Source: Syncephalis fuscata | Taxonomy: Eukaryota > Zoopagomycota > Zoopagomycetes > Zoopagales > Piptocephalidaceae | Assembly: GCA_025786725.1 (NCBI GenBank) | Contig: JAHLTZ010000017.1 | Coordinates: 310,001 to 374,000 of the forward strand | DNA: 64,000 bases | Direction of reading: 5' to 3' | In this document: positions 46,936 through 58,549 of the stretch, one piece after another | Position numbering within the stretch: position 1 is the first letter of the stretch | How the letters are laid out: every line of letters starts with the position of its first letter | Notes under the pieces: generated by a model | Seen by the model: only the letters and a program-made list of their open reading frames with translations | The model's database searches: none | What the model was told of the DNA's origin: nothing | Translations under genes and position numbers: made by a program

Positions 46936-48798
46936 TTATTTAGTCACTGCTTCTTGTTTTAAGAAGGTCTGTACCAATTGTTCTGCCGCATCTCCCCAGG
47001 CAAGTTTACCACTAGACACTACTGGTTCAAGAGAAATGGCTTTGTTATATACTGTTTGATTTTCTTTAAGTCTAATAAATACAACCAATATTAGTAAAGT
47101 ATTATTATTATTACTATTAGCTAGTACTATTTTACTTGCCGTTGTAATAGGTTTGCTGACACTTGATGCCACATCCATCTTGTTCGCTGTGATGATCTTA
47201 TTTCTTCTAATCGACCCGTGTCCTATTGACATACATACATACATACATATATATATATATTAATTCATTAAACATTATAATTATTAATGAATTTATTTGA
47301 TCTTTTCTATACTAAAGCTAATATTCTACTTACAATAATTGTTTCTCGATAATCTGACATCTTATCCCATACTCTTTTCATATCATCGACGCTCTTGGCT
47401 GATGCACGCATCACCTAAATACATGGTTAGACTATCTATCTATCTATATCTATATGCTATTGATAAATAATAATTACTTGAGGTCTCCATTCGGGAATTC
47501 GTGGTTGAACAAACTTTAATGCACTTGTATATTCTTGTTGGGCTACACGGGCAGCCGGTAACAAATTTCCATCGGCCTTGGTGACCACAACAAGATCAGC
47601 CAATTCTACCACACCTTTTTTCATTCCCTATTTACATATAATAATTAAATAAATACCAAGTCGATAGAACTAGTTAATGATGTTATCATTTACCTGCAAT
47701 TCATCACCACCTAAATAATAATAATAATAATAATTACCAATTGACTTGTTATAATACTCTAATTGACTTACCACCTGGTGGTACAAATAAACAAAACCTA
47801 CCGTCTATTATTTAGTAATACTTTTAATATATAGATACAAGTAACCTATACTTACATATCAACCATCTCTGCAACTGTTGTCTCGGACTGACCCACACCT
47901 ACTGTTTCAACAAGACATATATCGAATCCTGCCGCTATTGATTATTAAATATTAGTATTACATTACTATTAGGTAATAGCACTTGACTATTTACCTTCAC
48001 ATAGCATCATAGCTTCGGCCGTGTTGCGAGCAACACCACCTGCATATTACTACTCATTAAACGTGGTTATTATTGCAGTATCCTTGAACTTACCAAGAGA
48101 TCCACTGGTAGGTGAAGGGCGGATATAGGCGCGATCATCGCGTGATAGTTCAGGCATACGTGTTTTATCACCAAGAATAGATCCACCGGTTCGTGAAGAA
48201 GATGGATCAATGGCCTATAGTGTATATATATTTCAATACAATCTATAAAGTATTTGTTTATTCTATTATACCAGTACTGAGACGCGATGTCCTTCCGCCA
48301 AGAGCACTTTGCCAAACTGTTCGATAAATGTAGATTTTCCCACACCTGGTGGACCAGATAAACCGATGCGAAAGGAGCGTCTATCGTCGTGAGTTGCCTT
48401 TAACACGGTCGACAATAGCCGCGATGCTTCAACTTGATGGTCATGCCGTGACGATTCAACTAGCACCAATCGATAGTCAACATATATATAAACTTAGTAT
48501 TCAATATACAATTCCTAATTACAGTTTATTTTAATTTACCTAATGTAATGGCCCGAGATAGTGCATATCGTTCGCCGTTAATTAATTTGTCGCGAAGCAT
48601 TAACGTTTCCGACGATAATTGCTAGTAGAGTGGTAAAGCGGAGTTGTTAGTACCCGTCTAGTGTATATTGCTACGTGTATCGCCTAGTCCTTGCTTGTAT
48701 AGTGACAGCCTTACCGTAGAACTGGCCTGTTGCGCCAAACAGCGTCGTTGGACTGAACGTGCCATTATATTGGCCGCATGCCGTTGAATGAAATACAT
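46936..48798 (-). CDS. MMAA/ArgK-type GTPase (B12 chaperone)
   Basis: G3E-family GTPase that loads and protects adenosylcobalamin on methylmalonyl-CoA mutase in mitochondria. The start ATG at 48798 opens [24 protein letters not shown], a basic, acid-free presequence. Then [22 protein letters not shown], the P-loop [52 protein letters not shown], Walker [37 protein letters not shown] and the helical C-terminus with [14 protein letters not shown]. Exons are very short with AT-rich introns. The last exon reads to 46936. A B12-dependent enzyme is absent from yeast and most Dikarya but known in early-diverging fungi. Confidence 0.88.
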
Positions 48799-49682
48799 AG
48801 TAGAATATTGATTTTCTTTATTCTTTTGGAATATTATGTCAATGAACAAGTAAACAGATGCAAAAGGGGTGGTTGGTTAAACAAGAGTGGTAAGGAGCAA
48901 TAAATACAGTAATAGCAACAATAGTAATAACAAATACAATAATGTCAGATATAGCAATCATTTGATGGTTTATTAATTGTAACAATGACGTCTTTTAATC
49001 ACTTATATGAATTAAAGTAATGTCTATTTAAAGGGGTATTTAATCCTGCTTGGAATACATAGCACTTGACCACTGATATTCATCGATGGTAGATGGTGGA
49101 CAATAAAAACCAAAGAGTTGTTATTATCGTAATATTAAAAATTAATTGGCCTATTACGAACAATGATGGCTTGGTGTAAAAGAAGGGAACTGTACGTCCA
49201 ATAGATAGCCACTAATGACGATAGAAAGAAGAGGAACAAACAAAGACGTATCAAAATGGGTAGCATGTGCGCAACAGTTATAGACTTGTGGTGGATTTTA
49301 GACTAGGAAATGAGTGTGTGCAACTCGAGAATTAATTTTAGCATTGTTAAAATTATATTCGCCTTGAGATTAACCGGTTTATATGTTAATCTTGGGACCA
49401 TGCTTGGGACATAACCACCATTGTTTGTTCGGTCGCCTTAGTTGTATGAATGCCTGATCAAGTATAGACAACCATATTATTCCAGGTCTATTTTTATCTA
49501 GCACTTCATCACAATAATAACAACAACAAAGTTTTTGAGTAGTGCTGTTGTACTATGCCAAAGGGTCTAAATAAAAGCCACAAGGGGTGCGTCGTCGGTA
49601 CTTGATTGAAGCATCATTTTTTATCATACATTTGCATATTAGCAATAGCAACTTTAGCATAACAATTATAACAACAATAACT
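48799..49682. other. Intergenic, divergent promoters
   Basis: Lies between the divergent MMAA-like and 7TM genes. AT-rich, with no open frame worth calling; a 61-codon minus-strand frame at 49553-49738 overlaps the start of the 7TM gene and is discounted. Confidence 0.4.
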
Positions 49683-51593
49683 ATGTTTATTAATTTCAAT
49701 TCAATTATATTGCTTGTGGGTTTGTTCCACTTTACCAATCTTTCTTTATTCGTTCAAGCATCCATCACTCTTCAGCATAATAATTTTACTTATTCTACTT
49801 TTGATGTATTTGGTGCAGCAGTGGAGTTTTACGATATCACGGGTGTGTTAATGGCACCACAGTTTTCCCAAAATTCGTCCTGTCGTCTAATCACTACTAA
49901 TTCTACCAATACCACTGCTGTATCATCCCCACCATCAGAAAATGCAACCTCTACCATTCTATTGGTATCAAGCAGTCTTTCTAAAAATGCTGGTTGTGCA
50001 TCATTAAACGATGTAAGTAACTGCTGCGCAACAAGTACATTGTAATTAACCTATTATTATTACTATTATTATTATTATTACTATTATTATTATTATTATT
50101 AGGTGTATGAAGAAGCACTAGCTTATAATCGACGACTTGTATTAAATGGAGGATTGCCCATTAGCTCCGTCATTTATTCATTTGTAACACTTACAAGTAA
50201 TACATTAACTGGACCTTTTAGTCCGTTGTATATTTCAAATCAATTTTCATTACCTGGCTCGTTTGGTATACCTTTCATTCTATTACCGCAGCATGATAAT
50301 GATCAAGTGCATGCCTTAATACAATCAACACCAGTAGTGGCCACATTAAAACAAGGTAAATTGACGTTATTAGACTTGTTATACTATAAGTAATATTAAT
50401 ATTAATACACTAATTAGAACGTGGGCCCTGGAATGATGTTATTCTTTCGCCTGCCTATCGCGCATTTATTTGGTTTATGTTTTCTGTCAATTTATTCCTT
50501 ATTCTTCGTACATTGGCCATTCTTATTCTTTTGGCTAAATCGAAAAAATTGGAGATGGAACTTCGAACTGTAGTCGTAATCATTGCCCTAGTTTCAACTA
50601 TAAGTAAGTTAACATTTATTTACTGATTTACATGGTACTTACCTCGATGATATAGTTTTTACTAGTCAATTTCCATTGAATTGTATAACTTTTGAAGCTC
50701 AAATTATCGGCCAATTCAGCTATATTTTGTCATTTATTGCTATTTATATGCTACTATTATCATGGTAAGCTATTGGTTAAATGGCTGTAAAACACAGTGT
50801 TAATATTATTATTACAGGGAATCAGTCCAGACGGCTATGCGAATTGAACGCCCAGTTACAATCATGCGCGTTATCATTTATAGCTGTTTAGTGCTACATA
50901 TATTTTCCTATTCAGCTCATTTATTCGGTAAAATGTATTTCATTTCTTATTATGAATCATCGTTCAGCTATGTAGTATCGTATTTCAACATTATACTTTC
51001 TAGCGCCAGTGCTTTTAACTTTTTATACTATGGTAAGCTTTCATGTTTACACTAATTACCATCATACTAATTCGTCTCTAGGCTTCTTTTTTGTCAGAAA
51101 ACAAGATGATTATCAAATTAGTTTAGTAACTTGTGAAGTAATGAGTCGGGTAAGTTGAATGGCAATTAATAGTCAAAATCGATGGGCTAATATGTCCCAA
51201 ATTATTTAGATGAGCTACATTTCGTTCTCTTGTTTCATAAGCTATTTTATTCTTGCTGCCTCTAATATAATGGTGAAAATACCATTTGTCAGGGATAACA
51301 TTGCCGCCAGTATTACATGCCTTGTACTTTTCTATTTGGCCAATACGATTCGTTCGTTCGTACTGCTATTTACCCTCGGCATGCGCATATCCCCTGAATC
51401 CGTACCTGCCAATTTGGTCAACTGCATGGACGTGTACAACCTTTGGGTGCAGCTCCGAAACAATGTTTGTCAGGTGGAAGACAAAGCTGGCACAAAAAAG
51501 TGGGACAGTAACAGTAATCGAGTTATGTCGCAATCCTCTTACACGTCCGATTCGCAATCTAGCGAATACGACATTGCCTATAATTTTTCATAG
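49683..51593 (+). CDS. 7TM protein with PA-like extracellular domain
   Basis: The start is ATG 49683, followed by a signal peptide (MFINFNSIILLVGLFHF...VQA). The extracellular N-terminus of about 230 residues has several N-x-(S/T) sites and the layout of a protease-associated (PA) domain: SSCRLITT, ILLVSSSLSKNAGC, YEEALAYNRRLVLNGG, and FSLPGSFGIPFILLP. Seven hydrophobic segments follow over several exons (FIWFMFSVNLFLILRTLAILILL, a helix ending VVVIIALVSTI, LSFIAIYMLLLSWES, IYSCLVLHIFSYS, FNIILSSASAFNFLYY, ISYFILAASNIMV, CLVLFYLANTIRSFVLLFTLG), then a Ser-rich cytoplasmic tail ending DIAYNFS. Looks like a receptor rather than a transporter. The family name is not known to me. Confidence 0.68.
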
Positions 51594-52041
51594 TCATTGG
51601 CACTCAACAATAATCAGTAATTTAATGAAAATCAAAAGGCTTTTGTCAATTAATGCCTGTATTAATTTATTCCACACAATAATAATAGTAATAATAAAAC
51701 AGCTTTGATCATCACATATCACATTTATTACCATACATACAGATCACGATATGACAGCAACGTTCAAGTAAGGGGAAGCTAGTGTTGACAATGCCTTGTA
51801 ACTGGTTTCCCACCTCAATGGGTCGACTATTATGGAAGGTATGTCACGCATGATTAAACTTGTTTATGCATGTGCCAGCCCATATATGCATATTTTACCA
51901 TAAGGCTCATAATGTACCAGCATTACATCTTCCTTATAAAGTTGATCACTTGTCCCTTGGACTCTAATATTCGCATATTCAACCATTAATCAGTTTTTAA
52001 TTTATTTTTTGTATACGCTAGTCGGTTTTTGCATATTAAAA
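51594..52041. other. Intergenic between two 7TM genes
   Basis: About 450 bp, AT-rich, with no other gene. AATAATAATAG-type runs near 51678-51700. Confidence 0.4.
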
Positions 52042-53043
52042 ATGGAGATCCGTGACCCCACGGGTGCTCTAAATGTATTCGAATATTTATCAATGATGTC
52101 TGACGATGAAGCTACAGTTCGTCAGCGATACACAAGCCTTAATCGTGAGCTGTTCTGCTTTTCAATTATGCTTGTCATTTTTGTGCGTAATAGCTATTAT
52201 GCAGGTAAAATAACTTTTCAGTATTCGAATAAACTTGCACCATGGTGTTGTAGCTTTATGAACTGTACCGGCCTCTTGGCTCATACAGTATTTACACTAC
52301 CTTCATGGTTCCTATTGGACCATCTTGCTACACAATGTTATCGACATCCATCATTCTAATGGTATTGGCAACCATAGCGGCCAACACCATACTCTTGGAG
52401 CGTGCCTATATTGCTTATAGTCGCAATCGATGGCTTCTTGCACTGGGTATAATTACCATCGCTTTTCCCGGCCCTATATTCATATATATCACACGCTATT
52501 TTGCCATTGTCAAGATAAATGACAAATATGGCTGCTATCTTGACTATAAGTTTTACGTTCCTTATTTTCGTCTTTGTGTCGATCTTCCCGCCAATATTAT
52601 TTTCTCAATTGCCTCCTGTCTCGCCATTTACCGCGAATACCAACGACGTCACGAAGATTGCTGGAAGAAGCTGGCCCGCAACGGTATTCTCACCATGTTA
52701 CTTGTAGCATCTTCAAATATGCTGTGTTTTGCTTTACTTATTTCGCCTTCGCTTCGATTTTTGGGCGATCTTATGTTTTTCGCTGATTGGTAAGTGCTAT
52801 AAAAGCGTATATTTAAAAAACACCAACGCTTTTGTAATAAGGACGATAGCAAGCGCACTACTTACAAAAAGTGTTGAAAACTTGCATTTTATTGCATCAA
52901 ACTCCTCATTACCAAGTACCAAGCCCAAAATCAAATTACAAACAGAGCATCATTCAATTGAACATGTGCAGGGATCCGTGACTAGTATTTGGCTAGCAAA
53001 TACTGTAACGCCCAATAATAATAACTGTACAATGTATATGTAG
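52042..53043 (+). CDS. 7TM receptor-like membrane protein, frame broken once
   Basis: Paralogue of the minus-strand gene at 532-1472. The start is ATG 52042 (MEIRDPTGALNVFEYLSMM). Shared landmarks: KLAPWCC, (I)GPSCYT, LLERAYIAYSRNRW, FPGPIFIYI, a CY-L loop, DLPANIIFSIA, and HEDCWKKLARNGILTMLL. Near 52290 the frame shifts by one base between TLPS and PIGPSC; similarity is continuous with the paralogue on both sides. The last intron is GTAAGT at 52791 with splice acceptor AATAAG at about 52840. The final exon gives a hydrophilic tail with the helix W-TIASALLTKSVENLHF and ends at TAG 53041-53043. Adjacent in the same direction to the PA-type 7TM gene. Ligand and signalling unknown. Confidence 0.62.
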
Positions 53044-53269
53044 CTATTAATAAACTATATTATATCTGGTATATTTTACAGTCGTAAAACTGCGTTTCAG
53101 TACTAAATAATCATGATAGTAGAAGTTAATAAGTATTAATAAAATAAGCTATTCATCTAGCAGGTTAGATATTGTTCTGGACAACTAAAGGTAATTCTTT
53201 AAATGTTTATTATAATAAAATATTAGCTATGCACATTGTTAATAGTCGATAACATTGCATGGTACATGA

Positions 53270-54575
53270 TTACAGTATAAAACACTGGCGCCGCAGCTTT
53301 TGCATTCGCGTACGAAGCGATGCACGCGCTGCTATTTCAAATACATCGTCAATACCAGATAGATCGAGCGCAGAGCATTCAACATAGCGCATAGCGCCAA
53401 TTCTCCTGGCCATCGCTTCTCCCTAAATAATTTAAATAAATACAGTTTAATAATAGCTATTAGATTTAGTATAAGCTGCAATTCACCTGTTCATAAGTAA
53501 CAATGGCTGTGCCATCCTCAGAACCTGGCTCGCGAAGCGAATCATAGCCATATTGCCCATTGGCTATTGCAACGGCCGTAGCAGCAGCAGACATGGATGT
53601 AATCCCCGTGCTTCCTGTACGAGCACTCACTTCTGATAAAATACTATTGCGATTGCTTGCGGTATTTTCCGTTCTATTACTTTGGGATAGGTGGCGTGAG
53701 AGTCGTGGGTAGTTTGGATATGCACTACCTGTGTAATGGGCCCGTCCAAGATTTCCATAGGTATAGCCTCGATCTACCGGTGTATTATCTTTATAGATGC
53801 TTGAACATGCAGATTTCGGTGTGCCCTCTTGAGAAGGAACGGCCAGTCCATTCGTGTCGACTGAAAGTTCTCCATTCATAGCCCGTTTACGTAAGTCGGT
53901 TTTACACCCAACTAAAATAGTTGGCACATGCTCACAAAAGTGTGCCACTTCAGGTGCCCACTAATTGAATGATTAACATTATTGTATTAGTAAATTAAAT
54001 GTACTAATTTAGTAGTCAGTCTTAATCAAATTACCTTGTCGGCTACATTATAGAACGAACGACCATTAACAACAGAGAAGCAGATTAGAATGACATCCGT
54101 TTCCGGATACGATAATGGCCGTAGTCTATCATATTCTTCTTGACCGGCTGTATCCCATAGTGCAAGTTCGACACGTTTCCCATTTGATGTTTTGACAAAA
54201 GCCAAATAATTTTCAAATACAGTAGGTAAATATCCCTATTAGCACATGAAGCACACAAACCATTTGCCCATTAGTCGGTTAAAGATTAATAGATATAAAA
54301 GTAATATTTACCTTTGGAAACATACCGGTAGAATAAACGATAAGTAGGCAAGTTTTACCACAAGCTCCATCGCCGACTACAACCAGTTTCCTTCGAGTAG
54401 CAGCGCTCGGACTGCCACTCGTATCAGTGGCAACTCCTCTTACAGAGTTATTAAGCATAGGAAGTGCTGCTTTTGAATAAGAGCTATTCGTAGATACGGA
54501 CGCTCGATTCCAATATGATTGCTATACCAAATTAGCTATCTTATTATTAATTAAAAATACGCGACTTACTGCCAT
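53270..54575 (-). CDS. Rho-family GTPase with ~80-residue insert
   Basis: Small GTPase controlling actin and polarity. ATG 54575 plus GCA is a tiny first exon. Order: Ser-rich N-terminal extension, P-loop [14 protein letters not shown], switch [28 protein letters not shown] (switch II), [23 protein letters not shown] (T/N-K-x-D equivalent), then a long insert from about 53850 to 53490 rich in Ser, Gly, Tyr and Asn, [29 protein letters not shown] and C-terminal [14 protein letters not shown] (CAAX, Leu as X fits geranylgeranyl addition). The insert falls exactly where Rho proteins have their short insert helix but is far longer. Reads straight through with no stop. A polybasic stretch precedes the CAAX box. 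Confidence 0.85.
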
Positions 54576-55334
54576 TTAAACAATAATTAGTGCACAAGTA
54601 GTAGCTCTTCAATAGTGACCAACAAATAAAATAAAGTACAATCTATTGTACGATTTAAAGTAAAGTAAAATAAAGAAGAAGTCAACAGTGGCAAGTCTAG
54701 TCGAGTTGATGCACACGCACGCACACAGAGAAACAGATAGACAGATAGACAGATAGATACTAGGGGCTCGTTTCTAGCGTGTCAAAACCAAAAGAGACGT
54801 GGAATTATCGTGTATTACGAAGAGATGGTTGACAAGCTATCGACGCTGTCACACAATACAGCTTGTCTTTGTTAAGCACAAATACTATCAAAATTAATTG
54901 GGTAAAAGTCGTATCTGTATACGGAACGAACAAAGAATAGTTGCGGTTGGCAAGCACAATAAGTCGAATAATGAACGCCTTTTCTTTACGACAGAATAAG
55001 ATAACCGACAAATAAAACGGATCCACTGATTATAGACAACAATAAGAATGGTTGTCCCGGTAACAGATGGCCGTATAGAAACATTGATTTGTAGACTGAA
55101 TAATAAACAATAGTGATTTTACAAGTAGAAAGTATGTAATGTTATTGCTACTGTTATTATTATTATTGCTATTATTACGTTGAGTATTGTTGTTATTACA
55201 TTGAATATTGTTGTTGGTAACCAACAAAAAGAAAAAAGAACAACAACAATAAAGGCTTATTTGTTATGACATTTAGTTTATTTGCTCAATGTGTTACATA
55301 TCGTCTTTATAGGATAAGTTTAATATGGTCATAA
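54576..55334. other. Intergenic, microsatellites
   Basis: CACGCACACA tract near 54712-54726 followed by AGACAGATAG repeats to about 54760, and TTATTATTG-type runs near 55140-55220. Open frames here (54805-55026, 55030-55227) are low-complexity and unsupported. Confidence 0.5.
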
Positions 55335-58141
55335 TCAGTTAGTCTCTCGTTGAATACTGACAGTGGGGGATTGCCAAATATCATAATCATTATCAAGAGT
55401 ATGATCACCCAATGGGCGAAGTGCCAGTACCGTTAAATAGTAACGGCCATTAGGTAAATCCGATACAGTGTGCCGATCATCGAGCGATTCAACATCACCA
55501 GTCCAGGGAAGGGCCAGTTCATAATTATCGGGTGTGTCGTCATTACGGCTTAGTAATTCGCTAATACTATTAGGAACAATACCTAAAAGCTGTTTTGTTT
55601 CGGCCGAGTAAATACGAACAAAAGATAGGCGTGTTGCGTATTCAAGCCGAATGTAGACCCAAGGGAAATCGTAATTTTTCATACTATAGGTGGCCGTTTC
55701 GTTAGGAAGGGCAATCTGCGTATTATCATTTAAATTACGCAAGAATGGATAATTACTGGCCAGATTAAATACGTGAATATCACGGAGACGGCCCTTCATG
55801 CCTAAATAAGGCACATAGACGGCATCCTTACTGCTCGTACTACTATGACAGCGCCACGATGAATTTGCCGTTGGATCGATCGATAAATAGCCAGAATAAA
55901 CCCATCTTTCTGCTTCAGGGAGTGATCTTGGTGGTCGAATGGTTACGGTGATGTCACGTGACTCACCGGCTGGTATTTGAATTTCTTGAGTGGAGAAGGT
56001 CACAGCAGCGTAAATACGCTTTTGAAGTGGTGTAGCTGGGACCATTTGTGAGGCATTAAAGCTTTGTACCGATAGAGCAGGCTGGTGCCTTAAACGATAA
56101 GTTTTCGCCTCTTGATCGTTATTGAGAATTGTAATAGTTTTTTGAATAGTTGAAGTAGCATCTGCCTGTTGTTGCGTATCATTAAGTGCGAGACGAGATG
56201 GCGTAACACGAGTTTTGCTTATCAATGCTTGTTTTACATTGATCATGCCTGCACCCTGACGAGCTACCGACGAAGTAATCCAGTGCTTATTGATCGACTG
56301 CACTGTTGGTTTACCGGCATTTTGGAAGGCTTCTCGAATATGCGCTGCTGTAACATTTGTCTTGCCATAAGCTTGTAAATAAAGTGCAATTGATCCTGCA
56401 ATGTAGGGACTGGCCATTGAAGTGCCGCTAAGTGTAGCATAGCCGTTGCTAATTGTGAGTGGATAAGTCGAGTAGATTTGGCCGCCAGGAGCACCAATAT
56501 CGGGCTTAATCTCTAGCATAGGACCGGGGCCCCACGATGCAAAAGTCGACACTTGATTGCCATTAGGATTTGTAACATATCGAGCATCGGCTTCAAAAGT
56601 GGTAAATACCGTTTCATTGTCAGGCTTTGTTTTAATTGCTTCGACAAGCGCATTGCCATTGATGCTATTAATGCCTACTAATGGTAGTAGCGTTGGGTTG
56701 TCGAGTTTAGGCTGCAATGGTCCATCGACATTATTGTAAACGACGACGGCAATGGCACCGGCATTTTTAGCTATACGGGCCTTGTCGTCCATAACACAGC
56801 CACCACGTTTAACCAGCATAACATGACCAGTATAATTATTAACGAGTGCATTACAGCCATATTCGTTATTAGTATCGACGAGTGAGAATGGAACGTTTGT
56901 AAAATTAAGTGTATGGCCTGGATCGGCCGCTAGATACTCGATAGTATAGTCACTTTTAATATTCACGCTAAATATTGTAGCAAATACTTGGAGCTATCAA
57001 GCGCGGTCACCGATAAAGCATTATCAGAGAGTGCAGGTGACGATGTGGCCCACAATCCGGTCGTACCATCATTGCCGGCAGCTGCCACTACAATAATGCC
57101 ACGTTGTGCTAAACGGTCGGCTGCTAAGCCATCAGGAGCATCGGCCCATCGAACGGGCGAAACAATCGAAAGATTAACAATATCCATACCGTCGACGTAG
57201 GCCCGCTCCATACCAGCAATGACAAAATCAGAATCGGTATTTTCCTGGCAGCCAAATACTCGGTAGGCGCCCAGGATAGCGGCTGGCGCAACACCCGTCA
57301 CTTTGGTATCATTGCCACCAATAATACCGGCGACATGTGTACCATGGCCATTACAAGTATCACGAGGGTCTTCATCGGGCTTTTGCGTGCCAATGCCCGT
57401 AAAATTATCCCCAACAAAGTCGTAGCCATAGGCAACACGGCACCCTGGACCGAAACAGCCGCCCAATGCCGGATGCGTATAATCAATGCCAGAATCGACG
57501 ACACCGACTTTAATGCCATTACCGTTGTATTTTTGCTGCTCGTGAAGTTCTTTCACACCCGTTTCTTCGTGGATGGCATCAATTTGATTTACGGTAGCTA
57601 CAGTTGACTCATGAGGGCGGGCAATCGATTTAAGTGTCCATACAGCAATAACATTGTCAAGACTTTTAATACGTTCAATATTATCGGCTGCTGTATCAAC
57701 GCTGATGGCATTTAATAAATTTGCAAACGATAATCGTGGAGTAAATTTAATACCAGCATTTGTCATTTTTGTGCGTAATTCATCGTGTTGTTTTAGTCTA
57801 TCATTGCCGACATCGGCAAGTTCAATCATAAGAATAGCTTGGATTATATTTTTGGTATTTTCTGTTGATGGTACTGCTTCTGTAGAAGTAGTGCTATTGT
57901 TAATGATAGTTGCATTAATGCTAGTAGTAGTTGTTGTTGTTGTATTGGTACCGGTGGTATGTGTAATGTTACTATTGCTAATAATAGGTATATTAGCAGT
58001 AGTGGCGATGTTAGAATCAATGGTAGCTGTGCTGTTATTATTGATATTGTTATTATTATCAGTGATGGAGACTGCTACGGCTTGGTGAACGACTTGCAGC
58101 ACAGCTGCAACGCAAACGATCAAAGCAAAACGAATTTGCAT
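55335..58141 (-). CDS. Subtilisin-like secreted serine protease (S8A)
   Basis: The start is ATG 58141 (MQIRFALIVCVAAVLQVVHQ), a signal peptide. Next is an Asn/Thr-rich spacer (about 57850-58060), a propeptide with I9-like character, then the catalytic triad: GVVDSGIDYTHPALGG (Asp), NGHGTHVAGIIGG (His), the oxyanion Asn in VVAAAGNDG, and LSGTSMASPYIAGS (Ser). A PA domain is inserted between His and Ser (around 56560-56910, GHVMLVKRGGCVMDDKA). A Fn3-like C-terminal part ends in QRETN at 55335. The frame shifts near 56975 at a T-run just before the SVNIKSD segment, an apparent one-base loss. The catalytic residues are otherwise complete. A second paralogue starts at 62986. Confidence 0.86.
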
Positions 58142-58549
58142 GTTCTTTTTATGAATAGTGGAAACGGGAAGACAACCGGGGAGAAACAATAGAGTATACG
58201 ATAACCAGGATCGTATCTAAAGTAGACGAATTGTAAACTAGTAAAGAATTGGAATATTTAAAGACTAAAAATAAAAAAGCCACACTAGTCGACTATATAT
58301 GTATTGGATAGGTCAGAATTCGTGAAAGCCGTAGTCGACTCCTAGATATTCCGGCAATATTAAATTGGAGTATCACCTTCCATATAAGGTATATTTAGAT
58401 ATTATATTTTAAACTACGATACTTAAAATAGACAATTGCCATAAATTAACAGCTATAGAAATCCATTTAAATCTAATAGCACACCATTGGTTCGGTTAAA
58501 TTATAGTAAAAAATAAAAAACTAAAATAGATACACAGTTTATTTCTGAT
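58142..58549. other. Intergenic, 5' side of the subtilisin gene
   Basis: AT-rich; a TATATAT stretch near 58293-58300 lies about 155 bp upstream of the subtilisin start. No gene seen. Confidence 0.4.

Noticed and set aside
57654-58088. 144-codon plus-strand frame, very hydrophobic
   Set aside because: Antisense of the Asn/Thr-rich spacer of the subtilisin gene.
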